This document shows, one piece after another, positions 24,716 through 32,242 of a stretch of 57,457 bases of DNA; within the stretch, counting starts at the first letter, position 1; each line of letters begins with the position of its first letter. The DNA comes from Actinomycetota bacterium (GTDB lineage: Bacteria > Actinomycetota > Geothermincolia > Geothermincolales > RBG-13-55-18). Both the position numbers and the translations under genes were made by a program. The notes beneath the pieces were generated by a model, which made no database searches, was not told the DNA's origin, and was given only the letters and a program-made list of their open reading frames with translations. The DNA lies in the NCBI GenBank assembly GCA_028697145.1, contig JAQVFR010000020.1, positions 1-57,457 of the forward strand. The letters are read 5' to 3'.

Positions 24716-26176
24716 ATGGTCGGTATAACATCGTTTGGCGGCTACGTACCCCGTTACCGCCTCAACCGTATGATCATCTTCGGCAGCATGGGCTGGCTGA
24801 ACCCGGTGATCATCTCCAACGCGCGAGGCGAGAAAGCCGTCGCCAACTTCGATGAGGACGCCATCACCATGGCAGTGGCCGCGGGGATGGACTGCCTCAG
24901 GGGAGTGGACCGCTCCACCATCGACGCGGTCTATTACGCCAGCACCACCGCGCCCTACAGGGAGAGGCAGAACGCCAACATCGTGGCAGGCGCGCTGGGG
25001 GCGAGGGAGGAGATACGAACCGCCGATTTCGCGGCGTCCCTGAAATCGGGGACCACGGCGCTGCTCTCCGCACTGGAGTTCGCGGCCGCCAACCAGGGCG
25101 CGAAAGCCGTGGTGTGCGCGGCGGACTGCCGCCTGGCCAAGATGGCCTCCACCCAGGAGATGGTCTTCGGGGACGGGGGAGGAGCTGCGATGGTGGGCGA
25201 CGAGGACGTCATCGCCGAGTACAAGGGAAGCTACTCCGTGTCCTACGATTTCGTGGACCACCTGCGGGGAGCCAACACCAAGTACGACCGCATGTGGGAG
25301 GAGCGCTGGATCCGCGACCTGGGCTACGCCAACTTCATCCCCCAGGTGGTGAACGGCCTGTGCGAGAAGTACGGCCTCAGTCCCGCCGACTTCGACAAGG
25401 TCGTATATCCCTGCTACTACGGCGGCGCGCGCAAGAAGATCAACGGCATTTTCGGCGAAGGTGAGGGCAAGGTGCAGGACGACCTGCAGGCCACGGTCGG
25501 CGACACCGGGAGCGGCCATCCCCTGCTGATGATGGCGGGCGCCCTGGAGACCGCCAAGCCGGGCGATAAGATCCTGCTGGTTTCCTTCGGCAGCGGCTGC
25601 GACGCCCTGTGGTTCGAGGTCACCGACGCCATCTCCAAGAAGCAGGACGGGCGCGGTATATCGCGCTGGCTGGCCAGGCGCGCTGACCTGGACAACTACC
25701 AGAAATACCTGGTCTGGAGGGGCATGGCACCACCCGATACGGGCTTGAGGGGAGAGGTGGACAAGGAGACGCGCTGGTCGCTCGTATGGAGGGAGCGCAA
25801 GGGCATCCTCGGCATGTGGGGCGGCAAGTGCAAGGCCTGCGGCACCCAGCAGTATCCGGCGCGGCGCATGTGCGTCAACCCCGATTGCGGCGCCGTCGAC
25901 CAGATGGAGCCGGTCTACCTTGCCGAGAAGGGAGGCACCATCTTCTCCTACACCGGGGATATGCTGGCAGCCTCGCTCAACCCGCCCGCCGTGTACGGCA
26001 CGGTGTCGTTCGAGGGCGGGGGCAGGACGGTGCTGGACTTCACGGACTGCACCGTGGAGGACCTGGCCGTGGGCAACCCGGTCGATTTCAGCTTCCGCAT
26101 CAAGTTCTACGATCCCAAGCGGGACATAACCAATTACTTCTGGAAAGCCAGGCCCGTGCTGGGGGAGGTGAGTTGA
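24716..26176 (+). CDS. HMG-CoA-synthase-like/KAS III-fold protein fused to a DUF35 Zn-ribbon/OB domain
   Basis: Residues 1-340 follow archaeal-type HMG-CoA synthase (ITSFGGYVPRYRL, MVFGDGGGAAMVGDE, GDTGSGHPLLMMAGALE, FGSGCDALWFEVTD). Residues about 360-486 form a DUF35 domain with zinc ligands CKACGTQQYPARRMCVNPDC and an OB-fold (GTIFSYTGDM, TVLDFTDC). Where active enzymes have the nucleophilic Cys (FACKAGT in archaeal proteins), this one reads ADFAASLKSGTTAL, placing Leu109 at the Cys site. It may therefore be a lyase/aldolase-like or non-catalytic member. ATG 24716 lies six bases after GGAGG. It ends one base before the thiolase gene, whose ribosome binding site is inside it. Confidence 0.82.
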   Translation: MVGITSFGGYVPRYRLNRMIIFGSMGWLNPVIISNARGEKAVANFDEDAITMAVAAGMDCLRGVDRSTIDAVYYASTTAPYRERQNANIVAGALGAREEIRTADFAASLKSGTTALLSALEFAAANQGAKAVVCAADCRLAKMASTQEMVFGDGGGAAMVGDEDVIAEYKGSYSVSYDFVDHLRGANTKYDRMWEERWIRDLGYANFIPQVVNGLCEKYGLSPADFDKVVYPCYYGGARKKINGIFGEGEGKVQDDLQATVGDTGSGHPLLMMAGALETAKPGDKILLVSFGSGCDALWFEVTDAISKKQDGRGISRWLARRADLDNYQKYLVWRGMAPPDTGLRGEVDKETRWSLVWRERKGILGMWGGKCKACGTQQYPARRMCVNPDCGAVDQMEPVYLAEKGGTIFSYTGDMLAASLNPPAVYGTVSFEGGGRTVLDFTDCTVEDLAVGNPVDFSFRIKFYDPKRDITNYFWKARPVLGEVS

Positions 26177-26177
26177 G

Positions 26178-27383
26178 ATGGCGGAAGGAATCAGGGACAA
26201 GGTTGTAATCCTGGGCATGGGATGCACCAGGTTCGGCGAGCGCTGGGACATGAGCGGTGGAGACCTTCTCGTGGAGTCGTTCACCGAAGCCATGGAGGAT
26301 GCCGGAATCGAGAAGAAGGACATCCAGGCCGCGTGGCTTGGCGTGCACATCGACGAGATCAACATCGGCAAGGGCGGCACCTACGCCAGCAACGCGCTGC
26401 ACCTGCCCTTCATCCCCGTCTCCAGGCTCGATAACTTCTGCGCCTCGGGGACGGAGGCCTTCAGGGGCGCCACCTACGGCGTGGCCTCGGGCGCGTGCGA
26501 CATCGCCCTGGCCATCGGGGTGGAGAAGCTCAAGGACACCGGCTACGGCGGGCTTCCGGACTCACCGGCCTTCGGGCAGGAGATGGTCATGGTCGGCCCG
26601 AATGCGACGGCTCCGGGCATGTTCGCGCAGCTGGCGACGGCCTACGCGGCCAAGCACAAGATCAGCATGGACAGGGTGAAGGAGGCCATCACCCACATCT
26701 CCTGGAAGAGCCACCAGAACGGGGTCAAGAACCCGCGGGCCCACCTGAGGAGAGAGGTGAGCAAGGAGCAGATCATGGGCTCCCCCATGGTGGCCTATCC
26801 CCTGGGGCTCTTCGACTGCTGCGGCGTATCCGACGGGTCGGCGGCGGCCATAGTTACCACCCCGGAGATAGCGAAGAAGCTCAAGCCCAACGACCCCCTG
26901 GTCAGGGTGAAGGCGCTGCAGATCGCGGTAAGCTCGGGAGAGGAAGCGGCCTACGACAAGTGGGACGGCGGCAGCGTCATGACCACGCGCGCGGCCTCCA
27001 AGCGCGCTTACGAGGAGGCGGGGATCAAGGACCCGCGCTCCGAGATCTCCATGATGGAGGTGCACGACTGCTTCTCCATCACCGAGCTGTGCACCATGGA
27101 GGACCTGTGGATATCGCCCGACGGCGGTGCTCCGGACGACATCCTGAACGGCTTCTACGACCTGGACGGCCAGATACCGTGCCAGCCCGACGGAGGCCTC
27201 AAGTGCTTCGGCCATCCCATCGGGGCGTCGGGGATCCGCATGATCTTCGAGATGTACAACCAGCTCCTGGGGCGCTGGCCGGAGGACCGCGCGGTGAAGA
27301 ACCCCAAGTTCGGGCTCACCCACAACCTCGGAGGGGTTCCCAACAACAACGTGTGCTCCATCGCCATCTTCGGCGTGGACTGA
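26178..27383 (+). CDS. Thiolase family protein (SCP-x/acetyl-CoA acetyltransferase type)
   Basis: A 401-residue thiolase with a complete active site: RLDNFCASGTEAFRGA (nucleophile Cys88), EVHDCFSITELC, and LKCFGHPIGASGIRMI followed by GLTHNLGGVPNNNVCSIAIFG. This branch cleaves or forms 3-ketoacyl-CoA and is often encoded with DUF35 proteins. It is coupled to the upstream HMGS-like/DUF35 fusion, with GGAGGTGA lying at the end of that gene, and is followed by a strong terminator. A joint enzyme complex, with the DUF35 domain helping bind acyl-CoA, is a reasonable inference. Confidence 0.88.
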   Translation: MAEGIRDKVVILGMGCTRFGERWDMSGGDLLVESFTEAMEDAGIEKKDIQAAWLGVHIDEINIGKGGTYASNALHLPFIPVSRLDNFCASGTEAFRGATYGVASGACDIALAIGVEKLKDTGYGGLPDSPAFGQEMVMVGPNATAPGMFAQLATAYAAKHKISMDRVKEAITHISWKSHQNGVKNPRAHLRREVSKEQIMGSPMVAYPLGLFDCCGVSDGSAAAIVTTPEIAKKLKPNDPLVRVKALQIAVSSGEEAAYDKWDGGSVMTTRAASKRAYEEAGIKDPRSEISMMEVHDCFSITELCTMEDLWISPDGGAPDDILNGFYDLDGQIPCQPDGGLKCFGHPIGASGIRMIFEMYNQLLGRWPEDRAVKNPKFGLTHNLGGVPNNNVCSIAIFGVD

Positions 27384-27407
27384 TCGCTCGCGACCGGCAA
27401 GAAAATC

Positions 27408-27434
27408 GGGGCCGCCGGACTATCCGGCGGCCCC
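27408..27434. terminator. Bidirectional terminator after the thiolase
   Basis: GGGGCCGCCGGA and TCCGGCGGCCCC form a perfect 12-bp stem with a three-base loop, 25 bases after the thiolase stop. Downstream on plus is acacctttatt; on minus, gattttctt. It can serve both the thiolase and the converging minus-strand remnant. Confidence 0.85.
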
Positions 27435-27472
27435 ACACCTTTATTAACCGCTCTGCTTCCGAATACCCGCGG

Positions 27473-27640
27473 TCATCGAGGCCTCGTCGCGCGATACAGG
27501 TAGACGCTGCCCAACGGGGTCTGGACATCCCCCCCTCTTCAACCTGCTCGAATCCCGCCTCCTTCATATACACAGGCAGCATGCACCTTACGCTGTCGGC
27601 CGGAACCAGAGAGAACCGGGCACGGCCGTCACCAGGTTTC
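27473..27640 (-). pseudogene. C-terminal remnant of a SAM methyltransferase, frameshifted
   Basis: On the minus strand, FSLVPADSVRCMLPVYMKEAGFEQVEEG continues, after a one-base shift in a run of seven G, as DVQTPLGSVYLYRATRPR and a TGA stop at 27475-27473. That reads like the C-terminus of a class I methyltransferase (EAGF..VE....TPLGSVYLYRA). No intact N-terminal SAM-binding part precedes it, because the intact plus-strand methyltransferase gene starts at 27706. The rest of the 322-bp gap 27384-27705 holds the terminator and the start region of that gene. Confidence 0.35.
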
Positions 27641-27705
27641 CGGTTGACTGACGGGCGGAGAAAAAGGGAACATGCTCTCAGGGCAGGGGAGCGAAAGGAG
27701 GCCTG

Positions 27706-28419
27706 ATGACTACTGCAAGATGGGAAGAAGTAGCGGAGGACTACAACCGCATCTTCCGCCGGGACGCCTACTACTACGACATCCTGGACATGATCGCCGA
27801 GCGCGTTGAAGCCGGCGGGGGCGCGCGCGTCCTCGACCTGGGCTGCGGGACCGGCAATATCATCGCGCTCTTGCGGGAGAGATTCCCGCGGGCGGCGCTG
27901 TACGGCGTGGATCCCGCCGGGAAGATGGTGGAGCTGGCGGCCGATCGCTTCCGCGAGGAACCCCTGGTGCAGATATGGGAGGGTGAGGGAACGGGAATAC
28001 CGTTCGGCGACGCCTATTTCGACTACGTGGTCTCCAACCTGGCCCTGCATCACGTGCTGCCGGACCGGCGCCATGCCTGCGCCGCCGAGATCTTCAGGGT
28101 GCTGAAACCAGGTGGACGCCTGGTATACTCGGACCTCTTCTGGGACGTGCCCGGCGAGAAGGAGGACCCCGCGCGCTGCCGCGACATCATCGAAAAGATC
28201 ACCGCTTACGCCCTCTATAACCTGGAGATTGGGGCCCGCGAGATGATGCTCTTCCTCTTCGAGCAGCTCCCCCTGCACCTGGACGAGAGAGACGAATACG
28301 TGACCGTGGTCGAGGACTGGCTGGACCCCCTCTCCGCGGCCGGTCTCGTCGGGCTCGAGGTGGTGTTGCCGCCGCACCCCGAGTTCGCCTTCAGGCTGAT
28401 ATGCGGAGCGAAGGCTTGA
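27706..28419 (+). CDS. Class I SAM-dependent methyltransferase
   Basis: A 237-residue enzyme with motif I RVLDLGCGTGNIIALLRERF, the acidic strand LYGVDPAGKMVELAADRF, motif II region IPFGDAYFDYVVSNLALHHV and motif III VLKPGGRLVYSDLF. It belongs to the Methyltransf_11/25 group; the substrate is unknown. The ATG follows AAAGGAGG by five bases. Hydrophobic FLFEQLPLHLDERDEY and the C-terminal IC-GAKA end are intact. It sits alone between a methyltransferase remnant on the minus strand and the selenoprotein gene downstream. Confidence 0.85.
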   Translation: MTTARWEEVAEDYNRIFRRDAYYYDILDMIAERVEAGGGARVLDLGCGTGNIIALLRERFPRAALYGVDPAGKMVELAADRFREEPLVQIWEGEGTGIPFGDAYFDYVVSNLALHHVLPDRRHACAAEIFRVLKPGGRLVYSDLFWDVPGEKEDPARCRDIIEKITAYALYNLEIGAREMMLFLFEQLPLHLDERDEYVTVVEDWLDPLSAAGLVGLEVVLPPHPEFAFRLICGAKA

Positions 28420-28463
28420 CCATGTCGGCCGTACCCTTGGCATGGTGCGCTCACGGGAAAATA

Positions 28464-28486
28464 GGTGGGGTCAAGTCTTTCTCTCC
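28464..28486 (+). repeat. GGGGTCAAG repeat fragment
   Basis: GGTGGGGTCAAGTCTTTCTC resembles the TGGGGTCAGGTCTT ends found with REP-type elements and the arm seen near 35490 in the opposite orientation. No partner arm is visible nearby, so it is probably a decayed copy. Confidence 0.35.
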
Positions 28487-28648
28487 GGTTCCCAGGTAAC
28501 AGTCATGGCCGCGCAATACCCGGCAACAGCGTGCACAAGCCCCATGTGCCATCAGGTGCCGGGGAATGCGGGAAGACAAGACCTGCTCCCGGTCGGGTTA
28601 TAATATGCCTGTCGCGTCGGGCGGCCACACGTTTGGACGGAGGTGGAC

Positions 28649-29626
28649 ATGGACGGCATGGTGAACCGGATCATCGCGGCGTACGCGCGCGCGCGCATCT
28701 TCAAATACCTCAACTGAATGCAGGCCACTTTCAGTACCCTGGTAGGGTACCTGGGGGCAACGGACAGGACGGCGGTCGTCGCTTCCTGCCCGCTGGAGGG
28801 AGGAGGCGCCAGCGAGGGGTCCACCTGCGGCGTGGTGTCCGGGGGGTGCTTCGCCATAGTGCTGGCGCACCTGGCGGACGTCCTCTCACCCGACCTCGCC
28901 AAAGGCGATGCCTTATACGGGCGGCTGAAGGAATACACGCAGTGGTTCGAGCGGGAATTCGGCTCCACGCTGTGCCGCGAGCGCTGCGGCGTGGACGTGA
29001 AGGAACTGGCGGGCTTCATGAACTACCTCTTCACGGGCAAGGTCGTCACCCGCTGCGTCGATCACATCGGCGCCGCCGTGTCGCGCCTCATCGAGCTTGT
29101 CAACCGTCCCCTCGAGGGCGGCGGCGAGGTCACCGACCTGGACCGGCGCCTGGCCGCGAGTGGCGGGTACTGCGCGGCGGATGTACTGCGCGGCGTTCGT
29201 TCCGATACCGGCTACGGCAGCCTCTACCTGGAGCGGCTGTCCCTCGCCCTGGACGGCGGCGTTGGCCTGTCCGGGGGGCTGTGCGGAGCGCTGGCCGGGG
29301 CCCTGCTGCCCATGGGCCTCATCTGGGGCATCGATCCCAGGAAAGAGGGCGTAACGGGGACCGTCGTCCCCTTCCTCAGGGGACACGCGAACCTTTATCT
29401 CGACCGCCGCGAGCCCGAGCTGTGGTCGGTGGCCAATCCCTTCATGCGGGAGTTCAAGGCAAGGTACGGCTCGCTGGAATGCCGGGACATCGTGGGCCGC
29501 CGGTTCGCCGGCGGGGCGGAACTGGCGGAGTTCGTGGAGGCCTCCTCCACGTGCTCCGAGATAAAAGACTGGTGCCGCGAGCGCGCGTCCGGCCTCATCG
29601 CGGACAACACCGTCTTCGCGAGGTGA
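28649..29626 (+). CDS. C_GCAxxG_C_C family redox protein with selenocysteine, TGA at 28715-28717
   Basis: From ATG 28649, five bases after GGAGG, the frame gives 325 residues if TGA 28715-28717 is selenocysteine 23. The sequence reads IFKYLN-U-MQATFSTLVGYLG, where family members have N-C-x-Q-A, followed by EGSTCGVVSGGCFAIVLAHL. A second family domain follows (about residues 160-240: GGYCAADVLRGV and GGLCGALAGALLPMGLIWG) with the ordinary Cys, so the protein is a tandem fusion with Sec only in the first domain. A perfect 7-bp hairpin with loop GGT follows at SECIS distance. An ATG immediately after the TGA gives a false start for standard callers. The role is probably redox-active but undefined; three downstream genes share the strand. 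Confidence 0.85.
28732..28753 (+). promoter_or_regulatory. SECIS-like hairpin of the C_GCAxxG selenoprotein
   Basis: GTACCCT (28734-28740) pairs perfectly with AGGGTAC (28744-28750) around the three-base loop GGT, and two more outer pairs form past a bulged C. The loop starts 24 nt after the TGA and its first base is G. Spacing, small loop and G position match bacterial SECIS elements. Confidence 0.8.
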
Positions 29627-29636
29627 GGATGGGAGG

Positions 29637-29918
29637 ATGGAGAAGCCGCATCCCGAGGATGCCGACCTGATGAAACTGGTGGACCGCTACAAGGCGATGC
29701 TGGAAGACATCGCCGGCTACAAGCTGCGCGCGGCGGCCCTGGGAGGGACCCCCACGGCCGGGAAGAGGATGAACGAGGAGCTGTCGAGGAAATCCAGGGA
29801 GGCGGAGGAGTTGGAGAGGGAGATAGAGGAACTGCGGGCGAAGATCCTGGCCAGGGAAGGCGATATACGCCGGCTAGGGAAGCCGGGACGGCCTGAGACC
29901 GGAGGGAGAAGAGCATGA
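29637..29918 (+). CDS. Small coiled-coil protein
   Basis: A 93-residue charged protein with a heptad-like segment (NEELSRKSREAEELEREIEE) predicted to form a coiled coil, preceded by a helix (LVDRYKAMLEDIAGYKLRAA). No family recognised. It starts ten bases after the selenoprotein gene and ends with ATGA overlap into the nitronate monooxygenase-like gene, so it is a genuine operon member by position. It could be an adaptor or oligomerisation partner. Confidence 0.6.
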   Translation: MEKPHPEDADLMKLVDRYKAMLEDIAGYKLRAAALGGTPTAGKRMNEELSRKSREAEELEREIEELRAKILAREGDIRRLGKPGRPETGGRRA

Positions 29919-30847
29919 AGAGCAGGGTTCCCGGGGTGCTGGGCATCGAGCATCCCATCCTCCAGGGGGGGATGATCTGGGTCTCCGACGCGGTCCTGGC
30001 GGCGGCCGTGTCCGAGGCGGGAGGCCTGGGGGTCATCGGGGCGGGAGGAATGCCGACCGAGACCGTGCGGGAGGAGATAGCGAAGGCGCGGGAGCTGACC
30101 TCGAAACCATTCGGCGTTAACGTTCCCATCCTCAGCCCGTATGCCGAGGGCATCTTCGCGACCGCCGCCGACATGGGGGTGCCCGTGCTCACCACCTCGG
30201 CGGGGAATCCCATGACCTTCACGGCACGCGCCAGGGAAGCGGGGATGAAGGTGGCGCACGTGGTATCCAACGTGCGCATGGCGCGCAAGGCGCAGGAGGC
30301 CGGCGTGGACGTCATCATAGCCGAGGGCTACGAGGCCGGGGGGCACAACGGCTTCGACGAGATAACCACTATGGTCCTGGTCCCCCAGGTTGTGGATGCC
30401 GTCGACGTGCCGGTGGTCGCCGCGGGGGGAATAGGGGACGCGCGCGGCATGGCGGCCGCCTTCGCGCTGGGGGCGGAGGGCGTGCAGCTGGGCACGCGCT
30501 TCCTGGCGTCTCTGGAAAGCCCGGCCCACCCCCGCTATAAGGAGCTCATACTCTCCTCGGGTGATTGCTCCACCGTGATCACGGGCAGGGCATTCGGCCC
30601 GGTGCGCGTGCTCCGCAACAGGCTGGCGGAGACGATATTGCAGGCCGAGGGCGAGGGTATGGCGCCCGAGAAGATCCAGGAGATGATCGGCTCAGGCCGT
30701 TCCGTGAAGGCCTGCCTGGAGGGCGACATGGACGAGGGATCGTTCATGAGCGGCCAGGTCGCGGGCATGATCGGGGAGATCAAGGGCGTGAGGGAGATAA
30801 TTACGGAACTGGTCGAGGGGTATGAGAGAATAATAGCCGCATTATAG
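29915..30847 (+). CDS. Nitronate monooxygenase/FabK-like FMN enzyme
   Basis: A 310-residue TIM-barrel flavoprotein with HPILQGGMIWVSDAVLAAAV, GGLGVIGAGGM, KPFGVNVPILSP, the conserved EGYEAGGHNG loop, VPVVAAGGIGDARG and GAEGVQLGTRFLAS. These are marks of the 2-nitropropane dioxygenase/enoyl-ACP reductase II family. Members oxidise nitronates or reduce enoyl thioesters with FMN. Its start overlaps the stop of the coiled-coil gene. Context with acyl-CoA enzymes makes a FabK-like or related reductase role plausible, but the reaction cannot be fixed from sequence. Confidence 0.88.
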   Translation: MKSRVPGVLGIEHPILQGGMIWVSDAVLAAAVSEAGGLGVIGAGGMPTETVREEIAKARELTSKPFGVNVPILSPYAEGIFATAADMGVPVLTTSAGNPMTFTARAREAGMKVAHVVSNVRMARKAQEAGVDVIIAEGYEAGGHNGFDEITTMVLVPQVVDAVDVPVVAAGGIGDARGMAAAFALGAEGVQLGTRFLASLESPAHPRYKELILSSGDCSTVITGRAFGPVRVLRNRLAETILQAEGEGMAPEKIQEMIGSGRSVKACLEGDMDEGSFMSGQVAGMIGEIKGVREIITELVEGYERIIAAL

Positions 30848-30908
30848 GATCGAAGGCGCCCGCGGAGGGGAGGTCCCCACCCACCCTGGCGTCAGGGGAG
30901 AGGAAGAG

Positions 30909-31646
30909 ATGAAGCTGCACGAGGCCGCGTATACCTCGATCTACGAGAGGGAGGACGAGCACTGGTGGTTCCTGGGGCGCCGCAAGGTGCTGGCGGCGCT
31001 TCTCGCGGGCCTCAACCCTCCGGGGGACTGGCGCGTGCTCGACGTGGGCTGCGGCACCGGGGGCAACTTCTCCTTCCTGGATGCCTACGGCCGCGTGGAG
31101 GGTTGCGACTACTCGGAGGAGGCCATCCGCTTCTGCAGCATGCGCGGCACGCACCCCGCGCGCGAGGCCAGCATCTACGAGCTGCCCTACGAGGACGCGT
31201 CCTTCGACCTGGTCACCTGCCTCGACGTCATCGAGCACCTGCGCTTCGACCTGCCGGCCTTCCTGGAGCTGAACCGGGTCCTCGCAAAAGGGGGATATCT
31301 TCTGGTGACGCTTCCCTGCGGGCCCCATCTCTACAGCGACTTCGACTGCCTGGCGGGGCACCTGCGGCGCTATACCAGGGATGAGATCGAGCTGCTGCTG
31401 CGCGAGGGCGGGTTCGAGCCGTTGCGCATCACCTGCTACACCGCGCTGGTCCACCCCCTCACCCGTTACTACATGTGGCGGGGCGACATCAGCAGCGGCC
31501 GCAATAAGCCCACCCAGGGCATGCAGACCATCATCCCGTCCTCGAACCGGGTCCTGAGGCTGGCCCAGGACCTCGAGGCCAGGATCGTCTCCCGCCGCGA
31601 CCTGCGCCGGGGCTCCTCGGTGGCCGCCCTCGCCAAAAAGTATTAA
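30909..31646 (+). CDS. Class I SAM-dependent methyltransferase
   Basis: A 245-residue methyltransferase with WWFLGRRKVLAALL at the N-terminus, motif I RVLDVGCGTGGNFSFLDAYG, VEGCDYSEEAIRFC, FDLVTCLDVIEHL and VLAKGGYLLVTLPCGPHLYS. The YxxYEREDEHWWFLGRR-like opening is common in methyltransferases tied to glycan or lipid modification. ATG 30909 lies behind a purine-rich gaggggagaggaagag. It ends the gene run that begins with the selenoprotein, followed by a 125-bp gap before the DUF35/thiolase block. Confidence 0.82.
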   Translation: MKLHEAAYTSIYEREDEHWWFLGRRKVLAALLAGLNPPGDWRVLDVGCGTGGNFSFLDAYGRVEGCDYSEEAIRFCSMRGTHPAREASIYELPYEDASFDLVTCLDVIEHLRFDLPAFLELNRVLAKGGYLLVTLPCGPHLYSDFDCLAGHLRRYTRDEIELLLREGGFEPLRITCYTALVHPLTRYYMWRGDISSGRNKPTQGMQTIIPSSNRVLRLAQDLEARIVSRRDLRRGSSVAALAKKY

Positions 31647-31771
31647 GCGTCAGTTAAGGCATTTACAACCGGGTTGATTAATTATAGGATTTAAGGGCTG
31701 GGGGAAACATAGCGGCTTCAGAAAAGCGAGAGAACGATCTCGTGATCCTCGTATCGGCAAAGGAGGGAGAG

Positions 31772-32230
31772 ATGGGAGCACCGGAAGAGACCTATTTTAC
31801 CCCCGTGGTGCCTATGGACTTCACCTACAACTACCGCGTGGGTCCATACATCACGCGCTACCTGGACGGCTTCAAAGACAAGAAGATCCTGGGCTCGAGG
31901 TGCCCGGGGTGCGGCCTGGTGGCCGTGCCCCCGCGCAAGTACTGCGGGGTCTGCAACAAGGTCATGGAGGAGATGGTCGAGGTGGGCCAGGAGGGGACCC
32001 TGGAGAACTTCACCGTCGGTCACGTGACCATCGAGAAAGGCAGGCTCGCCCCCGCCGAAGCCCCCTACGTCCTGGGCCTGGTCAAGCTGGAGGAAGCCAC
32101 CTCGGCGCTGCTGGCCAGGGTGGGGGGTATCGCCCCCTCCGAGGTCAGGACGGGCATGAAAGTGAAGGCGGTATGGAAGGACGAGGCCGCCGGGGACTAC
32201 GACGACCTCGACCATTTCGAGCCGGTATAG
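31772..32230 (+). CDS. DUF35 Zn-ribbon/OB-fold acyl-CoA-binding protein
   Basis: A 152-residue DUF35 protein: an N-terminal helix, rubredoxin-like zinc ribbon SRCPGCGLVAVPPRKYCGVC and a C-terminal OB-fold (EGTLENFTVGHVTI, GMKVKAVWKDEA). DUF35 proteins pair with thiolase-like enzymes (for example BbsA with BbsB, and ChsH2-DUF35 with Ltp2) and appear to bind the acyl-CoA end. ATG 31772 lies five bases after AAGGAGG. It opens a block of DUF35, thiolase-like, thiolase-like and DUF35 genes. Confidence 0.85.
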   Translation: MGAPEETYFTPVVPMDFTYNYRVGPYITRYLDGFKDKKILGSRCPGCGLVAVPPRKYCGVCNKVMEEMVEVGQEGTLENFTVGHVTIEKGRLAPAEAPYVLGLVKLEEATSALLARVGGIAPSEVRTGMKVKAVWKDEAAGDYDDLDHFEPV

Positions 32231-32242
32231 GGGGTGATGCGC

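Noticed and set aside
27316-28443. Long minus-strand frame opposite a methyltransferase
   Set aside because: Most of it is antisense to the clear plus-strand methyltransferase; only the end resembles a remnant and is listed separately.
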